Assembly (NCBI RefSeq): GCF_000427785.1
Contig: NZ_ATYR01000002.1
Location: 222,882 to 286,881, forward strand
Direction of reading: 5' to 3'
DNA: 64,000 nucleotides
Source of the DNA: Massilia alkalitolerans DSM 17462
GTDB lineage: Bacteria; Pseudomonadota; Gammaproteobacteria; Burkholderiales; Burkholderiaceae_D
Below are positions 23,887-34,450 of this stretch, one piece after another (the first letter of the stretch is position 1; every line of letters begins with the position of its first letter). The notes beneath the pieces were generated by a model that was given only the letters and a program-made list of their open reading frames with translations, did no database searches and was not told the DNA's origin. Both the position numbers and the translations under genes were made by a program.

Positions 23887-26763
23887 TCATTGCGAAAACG
23901 CCTGCGCCGCCGGCGTGATCCGCACCGCTTCCGGCCTGATCCCCAGCTTCATCGACCCGATCTGCTGGTCTTCATCGAGCAGCGCCTGGGGCTTCTTCGC
24001 ATCGTAGCTGATCGGCGAGAACGCATCCGTCACCAGCTTGTCTTTCAGGGCGGCCGCGTCCTTGGTGATGATCACCACCGACAGGTTCCTGGCCGACAAA
24101 TGCTTCCTGATCGCCGCATTCACGTCGGCCACGGTGAGCCTGGCCAGGCCGTCGCGCATCATGCGGGTGAACTCGGGCGTGCGGTACCACTGGGCGTCGA
24201 GCGCATAGCCCAGCTGCTGGTCCTGGGTGGCCGTCATCACGAACACGTTCTTTTGAAGATAGCCGCGGGTGGTCTCGAAGTCCTGCTGCGACAGGCCGTT
24301 CTGGATCATCTTATCCAGCTCGAACAGCGCGGCGCGCAGGGCGAAGTGGCCGTTCTGCGGCGCCACCGGGCGGATCCAGACTTCGAACAGCTGCGCCTTG
24401 CGGCCCAGGTTCGGGTTCGGGAAGAACTGGAACATCCCGCGCGGGAAGGCTTCGATGTAGGCGTAGTCGCCGTAGTTCATGCCGCGCTCTTCGCGGATGC
24501 GCTGGTACAGGCGGGCGCTCGAGGCGCGGTGCTCGCCCAGCCAGGTCTTGGCCAGCCACAGGGCCGGGAAGTCCGGATGCGAACGGGTCACCTCGATCGG
24601 CAGGCCGAAGGAGATCGCGGTGGCGCGGGTGTTCTTCTCGATGATCTCGACGTCCAGGCCGTTCGGCATGCGGCCGCGGATGGCCGGGGTCGGGGCCAGG
24701 CCGCCGGCTGCCGGCAGGCGCGCCAGCGCGCCCTTCAGGGAGGCGACCATCGCATCGGAGACATCACCCGAGATGCCGACCCGCACCGCGCCCTGCGTGT
24801 ACGCCTGGCGGTAGAAGTCCTTGACGTCGTCCAGCGTGATCGCTTCGATGCCCTTGACCGTGCCCAGCACTGGATGGCCGTAGGACGTGCCGGCGAAGAC
24901 ATTGGCCTGCAGGCGCTCCTTGCCGAATTCCTCTTCGTTGTTGTCCTTCAGGTCCAGCACCAGGGCATTCTTCTGCGCGTCCTTCAGGCGGCGGAAGTCT
25001 TCCTCGCGGAAGCCCGGGTCCACCAGCAGCGGCAGGGCGATGCCGAGGTACTGGTCCCAGTTGTCCTTGTGGGTCGAGCCGCTGAAGGTGGTCATTTCCT
25101 TGTCGGTCTGCTCGCTGAAGCTGCCGGCCAGCGGGAACAGGGCCTTGGTCACTTCGTCGATCTTGCGCTCGCGCGAGCCGCTCGACGCGACCATGGCCGC
25201 GGTCAGCGCCGCCAGGCCTTCCTTGCCCTTGGGATCATGCGCCGAGCCGGCCGCGAACAGCAGCTTGAAGCGGATCTGCGGCAGGGCCGACTTCTGGACC
25301 AGCACGTCGAATTTGGCCTCGCTCGCCTTCGGTGCGAAGTCGGCCAGCTTGGGCAGGTTCTTGATCTCCGCCGGCAGCGCGTCGTGCGACAGGGTCGTCA
25401 CCACCATCGACTCGTCCACCAGGTACTTGCGCGCGGCCGCCTGCAGGTCGGCCGGCGTGAGGCTGTCGACCACCCGGTAGTAGCGGTTCAGGGTGTCGTA
25501 GGAACGGTTGAAGTGCACGTAGGAGGCGAGGGTGGAGGCGATCGCCTCGGTGTTGTCGAGCGTGCGGATCAGTCCGTATTTATTGGCGGATTTCGCATCC
25601 GCCAGCGCGGCCGCGGTGACCGGCTCGTTGCGCAGCTTCGCCACGGTCTGCAGGATGGCGTCGCGCACATACAGCGCATCGGCCGGCTTCTTCACACGCG
25701 CGCCGATGGTGGCCAGGGTCGGGTCGACCCGGTTCGGCACGAAGTCGAACAGCTGGTCGACCTTCTGCTCATCCTGCACCAGGCGCTTGTACAGCGGCGA
25801 GGTACGGCCGAAGGACAGCGACAGCAGCATCGACAGCGCCGCCTGGTCCTTCTGGGTATCGGAAAAGGCGGGCGCGCGGAAGGCGACCGTCACCAGCGGC
25901 AGGGTCGGGGTCTGCCAGGCCACGTGGCGGTATTGCGCGCCTTGCGGGGCCGGCTCGACCGGCACGTTCGACTTGAAGCTGCCGCGTTTCCACCCGCCCC
26001 AGTATTTTTCGACCATCGCCACCGCCTTGGCCGGCTCGACGTCGCCGGCGATGATCACGGTGGTGCGCTCCGGACGATACCAGCGGTCGAAGAAGACCTT
26101 CGAATACTCGTACTGGTTGGGCATGTCCTCGATGTCCTTCAGGAAGCCCATCGTGGTGTGGCGGTAGGTGTGGGTCGAGAACGCGGCTTCGCGCTGGGTC
26201 TCGAACAGCTTCTGCATCGGGTTCGCGCTGTTCTTGTTGTATTCGCCCAGCACGGCGCGCGATTCGGTCTTGAAGGCCTCGACCGGGTAGGACAGGTGCT
26301 GGAAGCGGTCGGCTTCGACCTTGAGCACGGTGTCCAGGTCTTCCTTGGCGAAGGTGGTGTAGTAATTCGTGAGGTCGTCGCTGGTGTACGCGTTCTGGCG
26401 CGCGCCGGCCTTGGTGATGATCTGCTGGTACTTTTCCGGCGGATACGTTGGCGTACCGCGGAACATCATGTGCTCGAAGAAGTGGGCGAAGCCCGACTTG
26501 CCCGGCTCGACCTCGTTGCGCGAGCCGGTCTGCACCGGGATGTGGACCGAGACCAGGTTCGGGAAGCCGGTCGGCACCACGATGACTTTCAAGCCGTTGG
26601 GCAGGGTTTTCTCTGTTGCCTTGAACGGCAGGACATCGCCACCGGCTGCTGTGGCTGCGGGCGTTTGCGCCTTTGGTGCGGCGCCGCTTGCGGGCGCGAA
26701 TGCCAGCAACGCGACCGGCACGAGGGTCGCCAGGACGCTGCGCGACAGGGTGGTTTTCGACAC
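23887..26763 (-). CDS. M16 family zinc metallopeptidase (two-domain, periplasmic)
   Basis: A 958-aa exported protease of the pitrilysin/insulinase family. A signal peptide spans residues 1-28 (cleavage near GAA). The first M16 domain carries the inverted zinc motif HFFEH at 94-98, with a distal acidic cluster ESRAVLGEYNKN about 75 residues later supplying the third ligand. The second half (from about 510) repeats the fold without the zinc motif (the inactive lobe). It would degrade peptides in the periplasm. The start is a GTG at 26763 preceded by AAGGAGAG; the frame extends 11 codons further without a better site. It is a single-gene unit convergent with the stress array. Confidence 0.9.
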   Translation of the reverse strand: MSKTTLSRSVLATLVPVALLAFAPASGAAPKAQTPAATAAGGDVLPFKATEKTLPNGLKVIVVPTGFPNLVSVHIPVQTGSRNEVEPGKSGFAHFFEHMMFRGTPTYPPEKYQQIITKAGARQNAYTSDDLTNYYTTFAKEDLDTVLKVEADRFQHLSYPVEAFKTESRAVLGEYNKNSANPMQKLFETQREAAFSTHTYRHTTMGFLKDIEDMPNQYEYSKVFFDRWYRPERTTVIIAGDVEPAKAVAMVEKYWGGWKRGSFKSNVPVEPAPQGAQYRHVAWQTPTLPLVTVAFRAPAFSDTQKDQAALSMLLSLSFGRTSPLYKRLVQDEQKVDQLFDFVPNRVDPTLATIGARVKKPADALYVRDAILQTVAKLRNEPVTAAALADAKSANKYGLIRTLDNTEAIASTLASYVHFNRSYDTLNRYYRVVDSLTPADLQAAARKYLVDESMVVTTLSHDALPAEIKNLPKLADFAPKASEAKFDVLVQKSALPQIRFKLLFAAGSAHDPKGKEGLAALTAAMVASSGSRERKIDEVTKALFPLAGSFSEQTDKEMTTFSGSTHKDNWDQYLGIALPLLVDPGFREEDFRRLKDAQKNALVLDLKDNNEEEFGKERLQANVFAGTSYGHPVLGTVKGIEAITLDDVKDFYRQAYTQGAVRVGISGDVSDAMVASLKGALARLPAAGGLAPTPAIRGRMPNGLDVEIIEKNTRATAISFGLPIEVTRSHPDFPALWLAKTWLGEHRASSARLYQRIREERGMNYGDYAYIEAFPRGMFQFFPNPNLGRKAQLFEVWIRPVAPQNGHFALRAALFELDKMIQNGLSQQDFETTRGYLQKNVFVMTATQDQQLGYALDAQWYRTPEFTRMMRDGLARLTVADVNAAIRKHLSARNLSVVIITKDAAALKDKLVTDAFSPISYDAKKPQALLDEDQQIGSMKLGIRPEAVRITPAAQAFSQ

Positions 26764-26860
26764 GTTCTCTCCTTTTGGGAATATTGCTATCCGCAAAGGA
26801 TAGATTATTCGACAAGGAAAGAACAGTGGATTCAGGTATGCATACGTCCCGGACGGGCGG

Positions 26861-27859
26861 CTAGGCGGCCTCGCTCAGCGGCAGGCTGATGCGGTTGCGG
26901 CCCAGGTGCTTGGCCCGGTACAGGGCGGCGTCGGCGGTGGCGACCAGCTGGCTGGCGGTGTTGTCCGGGCTGGCCAGGGCGGTGGCGGCGCCGATCGACA
27001 CCGTCACGTGGCGGGTCGGCGCGGTGCACGGTAGCTGCAGCTGCTCGACCCGGCAACGGATCCGTTCGGCCACGATGGCGGCGCCCTTGAGCGACTGGTT
27101 GGGCAGGATCACCGCGAATTCCTCGCCGCCATAGCGGGCCACCAGGTCGTTGGCGCGCATCTCGCTGGCCACCGCGCGGGCAATGCGCTTCAGGCATTCG
27201 TCCCCGCCGAGGTGGCCATTGGCATCGTTGTAGGCCTTGAAGTTGTCGACATCGACCATCAGGAGCGACAGCGGCTGCTGCTGGCGCAGGGCGCGCGCCC
27301 ATTCGGCGTGCAGGGTATCGTCGAAGCAACGGCGGTTTGCCAGGCCGGTCAGTCCGTCGCGGGTGGCCAGCTGTTCCAGCGCCACCTGGGCCATCTTTTC
27401 GTCGGTCAGGTCGCGCAGGGTCTCGACCACGGCCGCCAGTTCGCCGTCGGAGCCGAAGATCGGGCTGGCGTCGGCCGCCAGGTAGCGCCGGCGACCGGCG
27501 CGCGGCATGTCGAACCAGCTTTCGATGCACAGGCCGGCGGGCGAATTGTCGGAGGCGGAGCGCGGCAGGATCTTGCGCACGTCCTCGCTGCGGTTCTGCA
27601 GCACGAGGTCGGCCAGGGTAGGGCGGCGGTGTTCGTAGAAGCTGCGCCAATGGTCGCCCGTGCCCAGCACTTCGTGGGCCGGCACGCCGGTGAGCTGCTC
27701 GCAGGCGCGGTTCCAGATCATGACCCGCGCCTGGGTGTCGAGGACGAAGACCGGAATCGACAGGGACGCCACCAGCTGGCCGACGAACGCACCATCTTTC
27801 ACGAGAGCTGTCGGGGCGGGCGCGCTGATGCTGATGCTGGAGCTGTGTGGGCTGATCAT
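26861..27859 (-). CDS. PAS-GGDEF diguanylate cyclase
   Basis: A 332-aa cytoplasmic protein. A PAS domain covers about residues 25-150 (IPVFVLDTQARVMIWNRACE, then a PAC-like ASPIFGSDGELAAVVETLRD). The GGDEF domain follows with an intact active site GGEEF at 244-248. The inhibitory I-site RAND at 235-238 is correctly spaced five residues before it. It therefore should make cyclic di-GMP from two GTP and be feedback inhibited. No EAL domain is present. The signal sensed by the PAS domain is unknown. It lies downstream of the NarX-type kinase gene by about 130 bp on the same strand. Confidence 0.9.
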   Translation of the reverse strand: MISPHSSSISISAPAPTALVKDGAFVGQLVASLSIPVFVLDTQARVMIWNRACEQLTGVPAHEVLGTGDHWRSFYEHRRPTLADLVLQNRSEDVRKILPRSASDNSPAGLCIESWFDMPRAGRRRYLAADASPIFGSDGELAAVVETLRDLTDEKMAQVALEQLATRDGLTGLANRRCFDDTLHAEWARALRQQQPLSLLMVDVDNFKAYNDANGHLGGDECLKRIARAVASEMRANDLVARYGGEEFAVILPNQSLKGAAIVAERIRCRVEQLQLPCTAPTRHVTVSIGAATALASPDNTASQLVATADAALYRAKHLGRNRISLPLSEAA

Positions 27860-27986
27860 GGTCGTCCTCTACGGTTCCGGTCCGGCAGCCGAATTGACTG
27901 CCAACAGGAAACGATTCTGCTACTGCGCAGGGACGAACTTATTGATTTTCAGCAAGAACCCTTCCTGCTCGACCTCGCATCGGGCC

Positions 27987-28946
27987 TCACACTGGGGTGG
28001 GCACCCGCGTCAGCGGCAGTGTTGCGCAAACAACCGTTCCGCCGCGCCGGCCTGGTAGCACCGTCAGGGTGCCGCCGAAGGCCTCGGTGCGCTCGCGCAT
28101 CCCGTCGATGCCGCAGCCGCGTCCATCGAGATGGCCGAGGGCGCTCGGGCCGATGCCGTCGTCCTCGATCTTCAGCACTGCCTCGCCGGCCGATTCGACC
28201 AGGGTGACGCAGACCATGGTGGCCTGGGCATGGCGCGCGACGTTCGACAGCGATTCCTGCAGCACGCGGAACAGCACCCCGTCCTGTTCCTGGTCGCGCC
28301 GCTCGTCTTCCTCGGACCCATCCCGCCCCGCATCGAAGCGGTAGTCCAGTCCATGCAGGCGTGCAAAGTCGGTCAGGTGACGCTCGGCTGCCTGGCGCAG
28401 GCTCAGGCCCTTGGCGATCGGGCGCAGGCCGGTCACGATCGCGCGCACCGAACGGATGGCGGTATCGAGGTTGCCGATGGCGGCCGTCAGCTTGTCGTGC
28501 ACGGCGGCAGAAGTGCCGCGTACCGCGGCCTGCTGCAGCGCCAGCTCCACCCGCAGCGACAGCAGGCGGTGCCCGAGCTCGTCGTGCAGGTCGCGCGCGA
28601 TACGGGCACGCTCGGCTTCGCGCACGCTTTCGTGCTGGCGCACCAGGCGGCACAGCACTTCGTGGGTGCCGGCGAGGGCGTCTTCGACGTCGGCGTGGGC
28701 GCCGCGCTCGGCCTCCAGCTGCTGTTCCAGCGCGCGGATTCGTTCCTGGGTAGCGTGGCTGCGCCGCTCCAGCAGCACGGCCAGGGCGATGGCGGCCAGC
28801 GTCACCATGGCGGCGGCCATCATCTCCGGCGGCGCGCCGCGCAGCGGCAGCGGCATGGCGGCATTGGCCGGGGCGCTGAACGCCATGGCGCCGAGCGCTG
28901 AGGCAAAGGCTGAATATCGGACTAGGAATGAGGTGGACTTGTTCAT
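27987..28946 (-). CDS. NarX-type (HisKA_3) sensor histidine kinase, orphan
   Basis: A 319-aa protein with a signal-like N-terminus and one more hydrophobic segment (residues about 42-60), then a coiled coil (RIRALEQQLEAERGAHADVE). The HisKA_3 box RARIARDLHDELGHRL has the phospho-acceptor at H121. The ATPase domain has LQESLSNVARHAQA and DDGIGP. Such kinases pair with NarL/LuxR-type regulators, but none is encoded nearby, so it is an orphan in this window. The ATG at 28946 follows AGAAGGA; the frame is open further upstream without a better site. Confidence 0.85.
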   Translation of the reverse strand: MNKSTSFLVRYSAFASALGAMAFSAPANAAMPLPLRGAPPEMMAAAMVTLAAIALAVLLERRSHATQERIRALEQQLEAERGAHADVEDALAGTHEVLCRLVRQHESVREAERARIARDLHDELGHRLLSLRVELALQQAAVRGTSAAVHDKLTAAIGNLDTAIRSVRAIVTGLRPIAKGLSLRQAAERHLTDFARLHGLDYRFDAGRDGSEEDERRDQEQDGVLFRVLQESLSNVARHAQATMVCVTLVESAGEAVLKIEDDGIGPSALGHLDGRGCGIDGMRERTEAFGGTLTVLPGRRGGTVVCATLPLTRVPTPV

Positions 28947-29063
28947 AGCATCCTTCTGACTAGCATTCGGAAGATTCCGTATGAAGGTACACCTGAGTCC
29001 GTCAGGCAATATTGCTCATCCTCAATGCATGGATGCCTGGCCCACGGGCCGCCGGCCGCGCGT

Positions 29064-29069
29064 TATAAT
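29064..29069 (+). promoter_or_regulatory. -10 box of the queE promoter
   Basis: A consensus TATAAT lies 24 bp before the GTG start of queE. The -35 region is GC-rich and does not match well, so this is a probable but not secure promoter for the queE-queD-tadA operon. Confidence 0.45.
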
Positions 29070-29092
29070 GGAGGGTTGACGAGAGGCTTACC

Positions 29093-29728
29093 GTGACTTA
29101 CAGCATCAAAGAGATCTTCTACACCCTGCAGGGCGAAGGCGCCCATGCGGGGCGCCCGGCCGTATTCTGCCGCTTTTCGGGCTGCAACCTGTGGACCGGC
29201 CGCGAGGCCGACCGCGCCGCGGCCGTCTGCACCTTCTGCGACACCGACTTCGTCGGCACCGACGGCGAGCGCGGCGGCAAGTTCCGCGCGCCCGAGCTGC
29301 TCGCGGCAGAGATCGACGGCCTGTGGCCGGCCGCCCACGCCGCCAGCAAGTACGTGGTCTTCACCGGCGGCGAACCGCTGCTGCAGCTGGACCGGGCGCT
29401 GATCGACGCCATGCACGCGCGCGGCTTCACGATCGCCATCGAGACCAACGGCACGCTGCCGGTCCCGGAAGGCGTGGACTGGATCTGCGTCAGCCCCAAG
29501 ATGGGCGCCGAACTGGTGGTCGCGAAGGGCAACGAGATCAAGGTGGTGATTCCCCAGGCGGGCCAGGACCTGTCCGCCTACGAGGGGCTCGACTTCGAGA
29601 ACTTCTACGTGCAGCCGATGGACGGCCCGCTCGCCGCGCAGAATACGCGCCTGGCGATCGAGACCTGCCGCCGCAACCCCAAGTGGAAGCTGAGCCTGCA
29701 GACCCACAAACTCCTCCAGATCCCCTGA
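29093..29728 (+). CDS. queE: 7-carboxy-7-deazaguanine synthase QueE
   Basis: A 211-aa radical SAM enzyme that converts 6-carboxytetrahydropterin to 7-carboxy-7-deazaguanine in queuosine biosynthesis. It has the extended cluster motif C-x14-C-x2-C (C31, C46, C49) typical of one QueE subgroup, in place of CxxxCxxC. The glycine-rich FTGGEPLLQ SAM-binding segment and the N-terminal IFYTLQGEGAHAGRPAVF are also present. It starts with GTG at 29093 after GAGAGG. queD begins 15 bp after its stop and provides the substrate, forming a queE-queD-tadA operon. Confidence 0.95.
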   Translation: MTYSIKEIFYTLQGEGAHAGRPAVFCRFSGCNLWTGREADRAAAVCTFCDTDFVGTDGERGGKFRAPELLAAEIDGLWPAAHAASKYVVFTGGEPLLQLDRALIDAMHARGFTIAIETNGTLPVPEGVDWICVSPKMGAELVVAKGNEIKVVIPQAGQDLSAYEGLDFENFYVQPMDGPLAAQNTRLAIETCRRNPKWKLSLQTHKLLQIP

Positions 29729-29743
29729 ATCATTGCTGACCCG

Positions 29744-30656
<913 letters not shown>

Positions 30657-30830
30657 GCAAGGGCCGCTTTGCTGTTGGGCGTAAGACAAGTCGTACGCCC
30701 GCACGAGCGCCTGGCCCCCGTTGAAAGTGATATGCTGTTTGCAAGCCGTCCGGGGTTTTTCCTCCATGCGGCGAGCCAACCCCGTCGCTAGAAGAGCCGA
30801 TGCCGCCTTGCGCGGCGCCGGCATGCCGCC

Positions 30831-31757
30831 ATGCCCACGCTGAACGCCAACGGAATCCGCATCGCCTTCGACACCGCAGGCGACCCCAAGGCCCCACCGC
30901 TGCTGCTGGTGCATGGGCTCGGCATGCAGCTGACCGCCTGGCCCGACGAGTTCGTCGAAGGCCTGGTCGAGCTCGGCTTCTACGTGATCCGCTTCGATAA
31001 CCGCGATTGCGGCCTGTCCACCAAGTTCGAGCAGGCCGGCGTCCCCAACCTGATGCTGGCCTCGATCAAATCGAAGCTCGGCTGGCCGCTGCGCGCCGCC
31101 TACCGCCTGGAGGACATGGCCGAAGATGCGATCGGGGTGCTGTCGGCCCTCGGCGTGGCGCGCGCCCACGTGGTCGGGATCTCGATGGGCGGCATGATTG
31201 CGCAGATCCTGGCGGGGCGTTACCCGCAGCGCATCCTGAGCCTGACCTCGATCATGTCGAGCAGCTGCCGCCGCGGCTTGCCCGGCCCCGAGAAAAAGGT
31301 CAGCAGCCTGCTTGCCCGGCGTCCGGCCGCTCCCGGCGACATCGAGAGCATCATCGACCACGGCGTCAGCATCATGCGCGCCATCGGCAGCCCGTCCTAC
31401 CCGACCCCGGACAAGGTCTTGCGCAAGCGCGTCGCCCGCTCGGTGCGCCGCAGCTACTGCCCCGGCGGCGTGGCGCGCCAGATGATGGCGATCGCCGCCT
31501 CGGGCGACCGCTGCGCGCTCCTGCGCGCGATCACCGCACCCACGCTCGTGATCCATGGCGCCAACGACCCGCTGGTGCCGCTCGCCTGCGGCGAAGACAC
31601 GGCCAGCCGCATCCCCGGAGCCCGGCTTGAAGTCATCCAGGGCATGGGCCACGACCTCCCGCCGCAGCTGGTCGAGCGGCTCCTGGCCTTGATCGACGCC
31701 CACGCCAGGGGTAAGATGTTGCCGGACTCAACACCTCGGCTATTTGTCAAACAGTGA
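30831..31757 (+). CDS. Alpha/beta hydrolase
   Basis: A 308-aa soluble enzyme with the alpha/beta-hydrolase fold. The oxyanion region is LLLVHGLGMQLTAW and the nucleophile elbow GISMGG places the Ser at 118. The acid and His would come from GANDPLVPL and GMGHDLP near the C-terminus. The substrate is unknown; it resembles non-haem-peroxidase-like or esterase members. Its TGA overlaps the GTG start of the next gene (GTGA), so they are translationally coupled. The 170 bp upstream has a short inverted repeat (GGGCGTA/TACGCCC, 30677-30700) and no gene. Confidence 0.85.
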   Translation: MPTLNANGIRIAFDTAGDPKAPPLLLVHGLGMQLTAWPDEFVEGLVELGFYVIRFDNRDCGLSTKFEQAGVPNLMLASIKSKLGWPLRAAYRLEDMAEDAIGVLSALGVARAHVVGISMGGMIAQILAGRYPQRILSLTSIMSSSCRRGLPGPEKKVSSLLARRPAAPGDIESIIDHGVSIMRAIGSPSYPTPDKVLRKRVARSVRRSYCPGGVARQMMAIAASGDRCALLRAITAPTLVIHGANDPLVPLACGEDTASRIPGARLEVIQGMGHDLPPQLVERLLALIDAHARGKMLPDSTPRLFVKQ

Positions 31758-32683
31758 TCACCCAACAAATCGGCATCGCCATCGTGGCACCGGCCGGCCA
31801 GGCGCTGGACCCGTGCGCGGTCGACCGCGGCATCGCCCGCCTCGAGCAGCACGGCTGCCTCGTCCATAACTATTACGACCACACCGGCATCCACGAACGC
31901 TTCGGCGGCACCGATCAGGGCCGCCTGGACCAGCTTGCGGCCGCCATTGCCGACCCGGATGTGCAGATCATCATGGCCCTGCGCGGCGGCTATGGGACGA
32001 CCCGCCTGCTGCCGCACATCGATTTCGAGGCGATCGCCGCCAGCGGCAAACTGGTGGTCGGCTTTTCCGACGTCACGGCCATCCACATGGGCCTGATGGC
32101 GCGCACCGGGGCGCTCAGCTATACCGGCCCGATGATCGCGGGCGACTTCGGCGCCAGGGAAGCGGTGCAGTTCACGCTCGACAATTTCTGGCAATGCCTG
32201 GCGGGCCCGGCCCACACCATTACCGAATGTGTGGCAGGCAATCCATGCATCGACGAAGCGGGAACCGTCTGGGGCGGCAACCTGGCGATGATCGTCTCCC
32301 TGCTGGGCACGCCTTACTTCCCGCGCATCGACGGCGGCATCCTGTACCTGGAAGATATCGGAGAACACCCGTACCGGGTCGAACGCATGCTGCTCCAGCT
32401 GCACCAGGCAGGCATACTGGAACGCCAGCGCGCGGTCGTGCTGGGCGACTTTTCCGGCTACAAGCTGGCGCCGAACGACAACGGCTACGATTTCGACACC
32501 ATGCTGGCCCACCTGCGCGCCACGCTGCCGGTCCCGCTCATCCAGGGCCTGAGCTTCGGGCACATCCCGCGCCGGGTGACGATTCCTTTCGGCGCCCAGG
32601 GACGCCTGGTGTCGCACGACGATGGATTCACACTGTCCCTGTCGGATTATCCGACGCTACGCCAGGTCGGCCACTGCGGCTGA
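31754..32683 (+). CDS. ldcA: LD-carboxypeptidase (peptidase S66, LdcA-like)
   Basis: A 309-aa cytoplasmic serine peptidase of the S66 family. It removes the terminal D-Ala from murein tetrapeptides during cell-wall recycling. The nucleophile is S105 in GFSDVTA. ALRGGYGTTRLLPHID is the family signature, YLEDIGEHPYRVERML carries the catalytic Glu, and GLSFGHIP the His. MccF-type self-immunity proteins share the fold, but no microcin genes are present, so LdcA is preferred. It starts at GTG 31754 within the end of the hydrolase gene and ends before a terminator. Confidence 0.88.
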   Translation: MITQQIGIAIVAPAGQALDPCAVDRGIARLEQHGCLVHNYYDHTGIHERFGGTDQGRLDQLAAAIADPDVQIIMALRGGYGTTRLLPHIDFEAIAASGKLVVGFSDVTAIHMGLMARTGALSYTGPMIAGDFGAREAVQFTLDNFWQCLAGPAHTITECVAGNPCIDEAGTVWGGNLAMIVSLLGTPYFPRIDGGILYLEDIGEHPYRVERMLLQLHQAGILERQRAVVLGDFSGYKLAPNDNGYDFDTMLAHLRATLPVPLIQGLSFGHIPRRVTIPFGAQGRLVSHDDGFTLSLSDYPTLRQVGHCG

Positions 32684-32707
32684 GCGGTCCGCGCGCACCT
32701 GTCCTCG

Positions 32708-32732
32708 ACGGCGCACGCGAGTGCGCCGTTTT
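32708..32732 (+). terminator. Rho-independent terminator after ldcA
   Basis: ACGGCGCAC pairs with GTGCGCCGT around GCGA and is followed by TTT, 25 bp after the stop. Confidence 0.75.
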
Positions 32733-32832
32733 GCCTTGTCGGCCGCAGCGATTCGCCCTCCAGGCCCCGCGATGGTAGAATCGCGGGTTATCCGGCAACA
32801 CCGTTGCTAACTCCGCTTCTAAAGGTTTCCTA

Positions 32833-34434
32833 GTGCTATCCACTGCCAATATCACGATGCAATTCGGCGCCAAGCCGCTGTTCGAGAACATCTCCGTCAA
32901 GTTCGGCGAAGGCAACCGTTACGGCCTGATCGGTGCGAACGGTTGCGGCAAGTCGACGTTCATGAAGATCCTCGGCGGCGACCTGGAGCCCTCGGCCGGC
33001 AACGTCAGCCTCGACCCGGGCGAGCGCCTCGGTAAACTCCGCCAGGACCAGTTCGCGTACGAAGACGTGCGCGTGCTGGACGTCGTCATGATGGGCCACA
33101 CCGAACTGTGGAACGCCATCTCCGAGCGCGACGCGATCTACGCGAACCCGGAAGCGACCGACGAAGACTACATGAAAGCCGCCGAGCTCGAAGGCAAGGT
33201 CGCCGAATACGACGGCTACTCGGCCGAAGCGCGCGCCGGCGAGCTGCTGCTCGGCCTGGACATCGCCAGCGACCTGCACCAGGGTCCGATGAGCGCCGTG
33301 GCGCCGGGCTGGAAGCTGCGCGTGCTGCTGGCCCAGGCCCTGTTCTCGAATCCGGACATCCTGCTGCTGGACGAACCGACCAACAACCTGGACATCAACA
33401 CGATCCGCTGGCTGGAAGACATCCTCAACCAGCGCAACTCGACGATGATCATCATCTCGCACGATCGCCACTTCCTGAACCAGGTCTGCACCCACGTGGC
33501 CGACATGGACTACGGCACGCTGAAGATCTACCCGGGCAACTACGACGACTACATGCTGGCCTCGACCCAGGCGCGCAACCAGCAGCTGGCCAACAATGCC
33601 AAGGCCAAGGAAAAGGTCGCCGAACTGCAGGACTTCGTGCGCCGCTTCTCGGCCAACAAGTCCAAGGCGCGCCAGGCGACCTCGCGCGCCAAGATGATCG
33701 ACAAGATCAAGATCGAGGAATTCAAGCCGTCCTCGCGCGCCTATCCCTTCGTCCGCTTCGAAGGCGAGAAGAAGCTGCACCGCCTGGCGGTGGAGACCGA
33801 AGGCCTGTCGAAAGCCTATGACCGCCAGCTGTTCAAGAACTTCTCGATCATGGTCGAGGCAGGCGAGCGCATCGCGATCATCGGCGCCAACGGCGCCGGC
33901 AAGACCACCTTGTTGCGCTGCATCGGCGGCCAGGACATCACCGGCCTGTCGGCCGACCAGGGCCGCGTGAAGTGGGCCGAGAACGCCGACGTCGGCTACA
34001 TGCCGCAGGATCCGACCGAGGAATTCGCCGGCGGCGAGAACCTCACCGACTGGATGGGCCAGTGGACCCAGGAAGGCGACGACGACCAGGCGGTGCGCTC
34101 GATCCTGGGCCGCCTGCTGTTCGGCGGCGACGAAGTCAAGAAGTCGGTCAAGGTGCTCTCCGGCGGCGAGAAGGGCCGCATGATGTACGGCAAGCTGATG
34201 CTGGGCCGCCACAACGTGCTGCTGCTCGACGAACCGACCAACCACATGGACATGGAGTCGATCGAGTCGCTCAACATCGCCCTCGACAAGTACGCCGGCA
34301 CCATGATCTTCGTCTCGCACGACCGCGAGTTCGTGTCCTCGCTGGCCACCCGCGTCCTTGAGATCCGCGAGAACGAGATCATCGACTTCCGCGGCAACTA
34401 CGAAGAGTACCTGACGAGCCAGGGCATCGCCTGA
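32833..34434 (+). CDS. ybiT: ABC-F family ATPase YbiT
   Basis: A 533-aa soluble tandem ATPase of the ribosome-associated ABC-F group, which acts on translation rather than transport. Each half has a Walker A ([22 protein letters not shown]) and Walker B ([27 protein letters not shown]). The linker at about 250-320 is charged and helical ([20 protein letters not shown]). The signature of the first half is VAPGWKLRV in place of LSGG, a known trait of YbiT; the second half has LSGGEKGRM. It starts with GTG at 32833 after AAAGG. It is 16 bp before nadA, perhaps co-transcribed. Confidence 0.92.
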   Translation: MLSTANITMQFGAKPLFENISVKFGEGNRYGLIGANGCGKSTFMKILGGDLEPSAGNVSLDPGERLGKLRQDQFAYEDVRVLDVVMMGHTELWNAISERDAIYANPEATDEDYMKAAELEGKVAEYDGYSAEARAGELLLGLDIASDLHQGPMSAVAPGWKLRVLLAQALFSNPDILLLDEPTNNLDINTIRWLEDILNQRNSTMIIISHDRHFLNQVCTHVADMDYGTLKIYPGNYDDYMLASTQARNQQLANNAKAKEKVAELQDFVRRFSANKSKARQATSRAKMIDKIKIEEFKPSSRAYPFVRFEGEKKLHRLAVETEGLSKAYDRQLFKNFSIMVEAGERIAIIGANGAGKTTLLRCIGGQDITGLSADQGRVKWAENADVGYMPQDPTEEFAGGENLTDWMGQWTQEGDDDQAVRSILGRLLFGGDEVKKSVKVLSGGEKGRMMYGKLMLGRHNVLLLDEPTNHMDMESIESLNIALDKYAGTMIFVSHDREFVSSLATRVLEIRENEIIDFRGNYEEYLTSQGIA

Positions 34435-34450
34435 TAGGAGACCCGACCGC

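Noticed and set aside
23890-26889. A 999-codon open frame on the plus strand opposite the M16 peptidase gene
   Set aside because: It is the antisense of a gene with intact catalytic motifs and signal peptide. Its Arg/Gln/Asp/His-rich composition is that of a shadow frame in GC-rich DNA, as are similar frames opposite the TonB receptor, hybrid kinase, nadB and ybiT.
32833-34434. Missing LSGG signature in the first ABC half of YbiT
   Set aside because: The VAPGWKLRV form is normal for this ABC-F subfamily as I know it, so it is not a defect.
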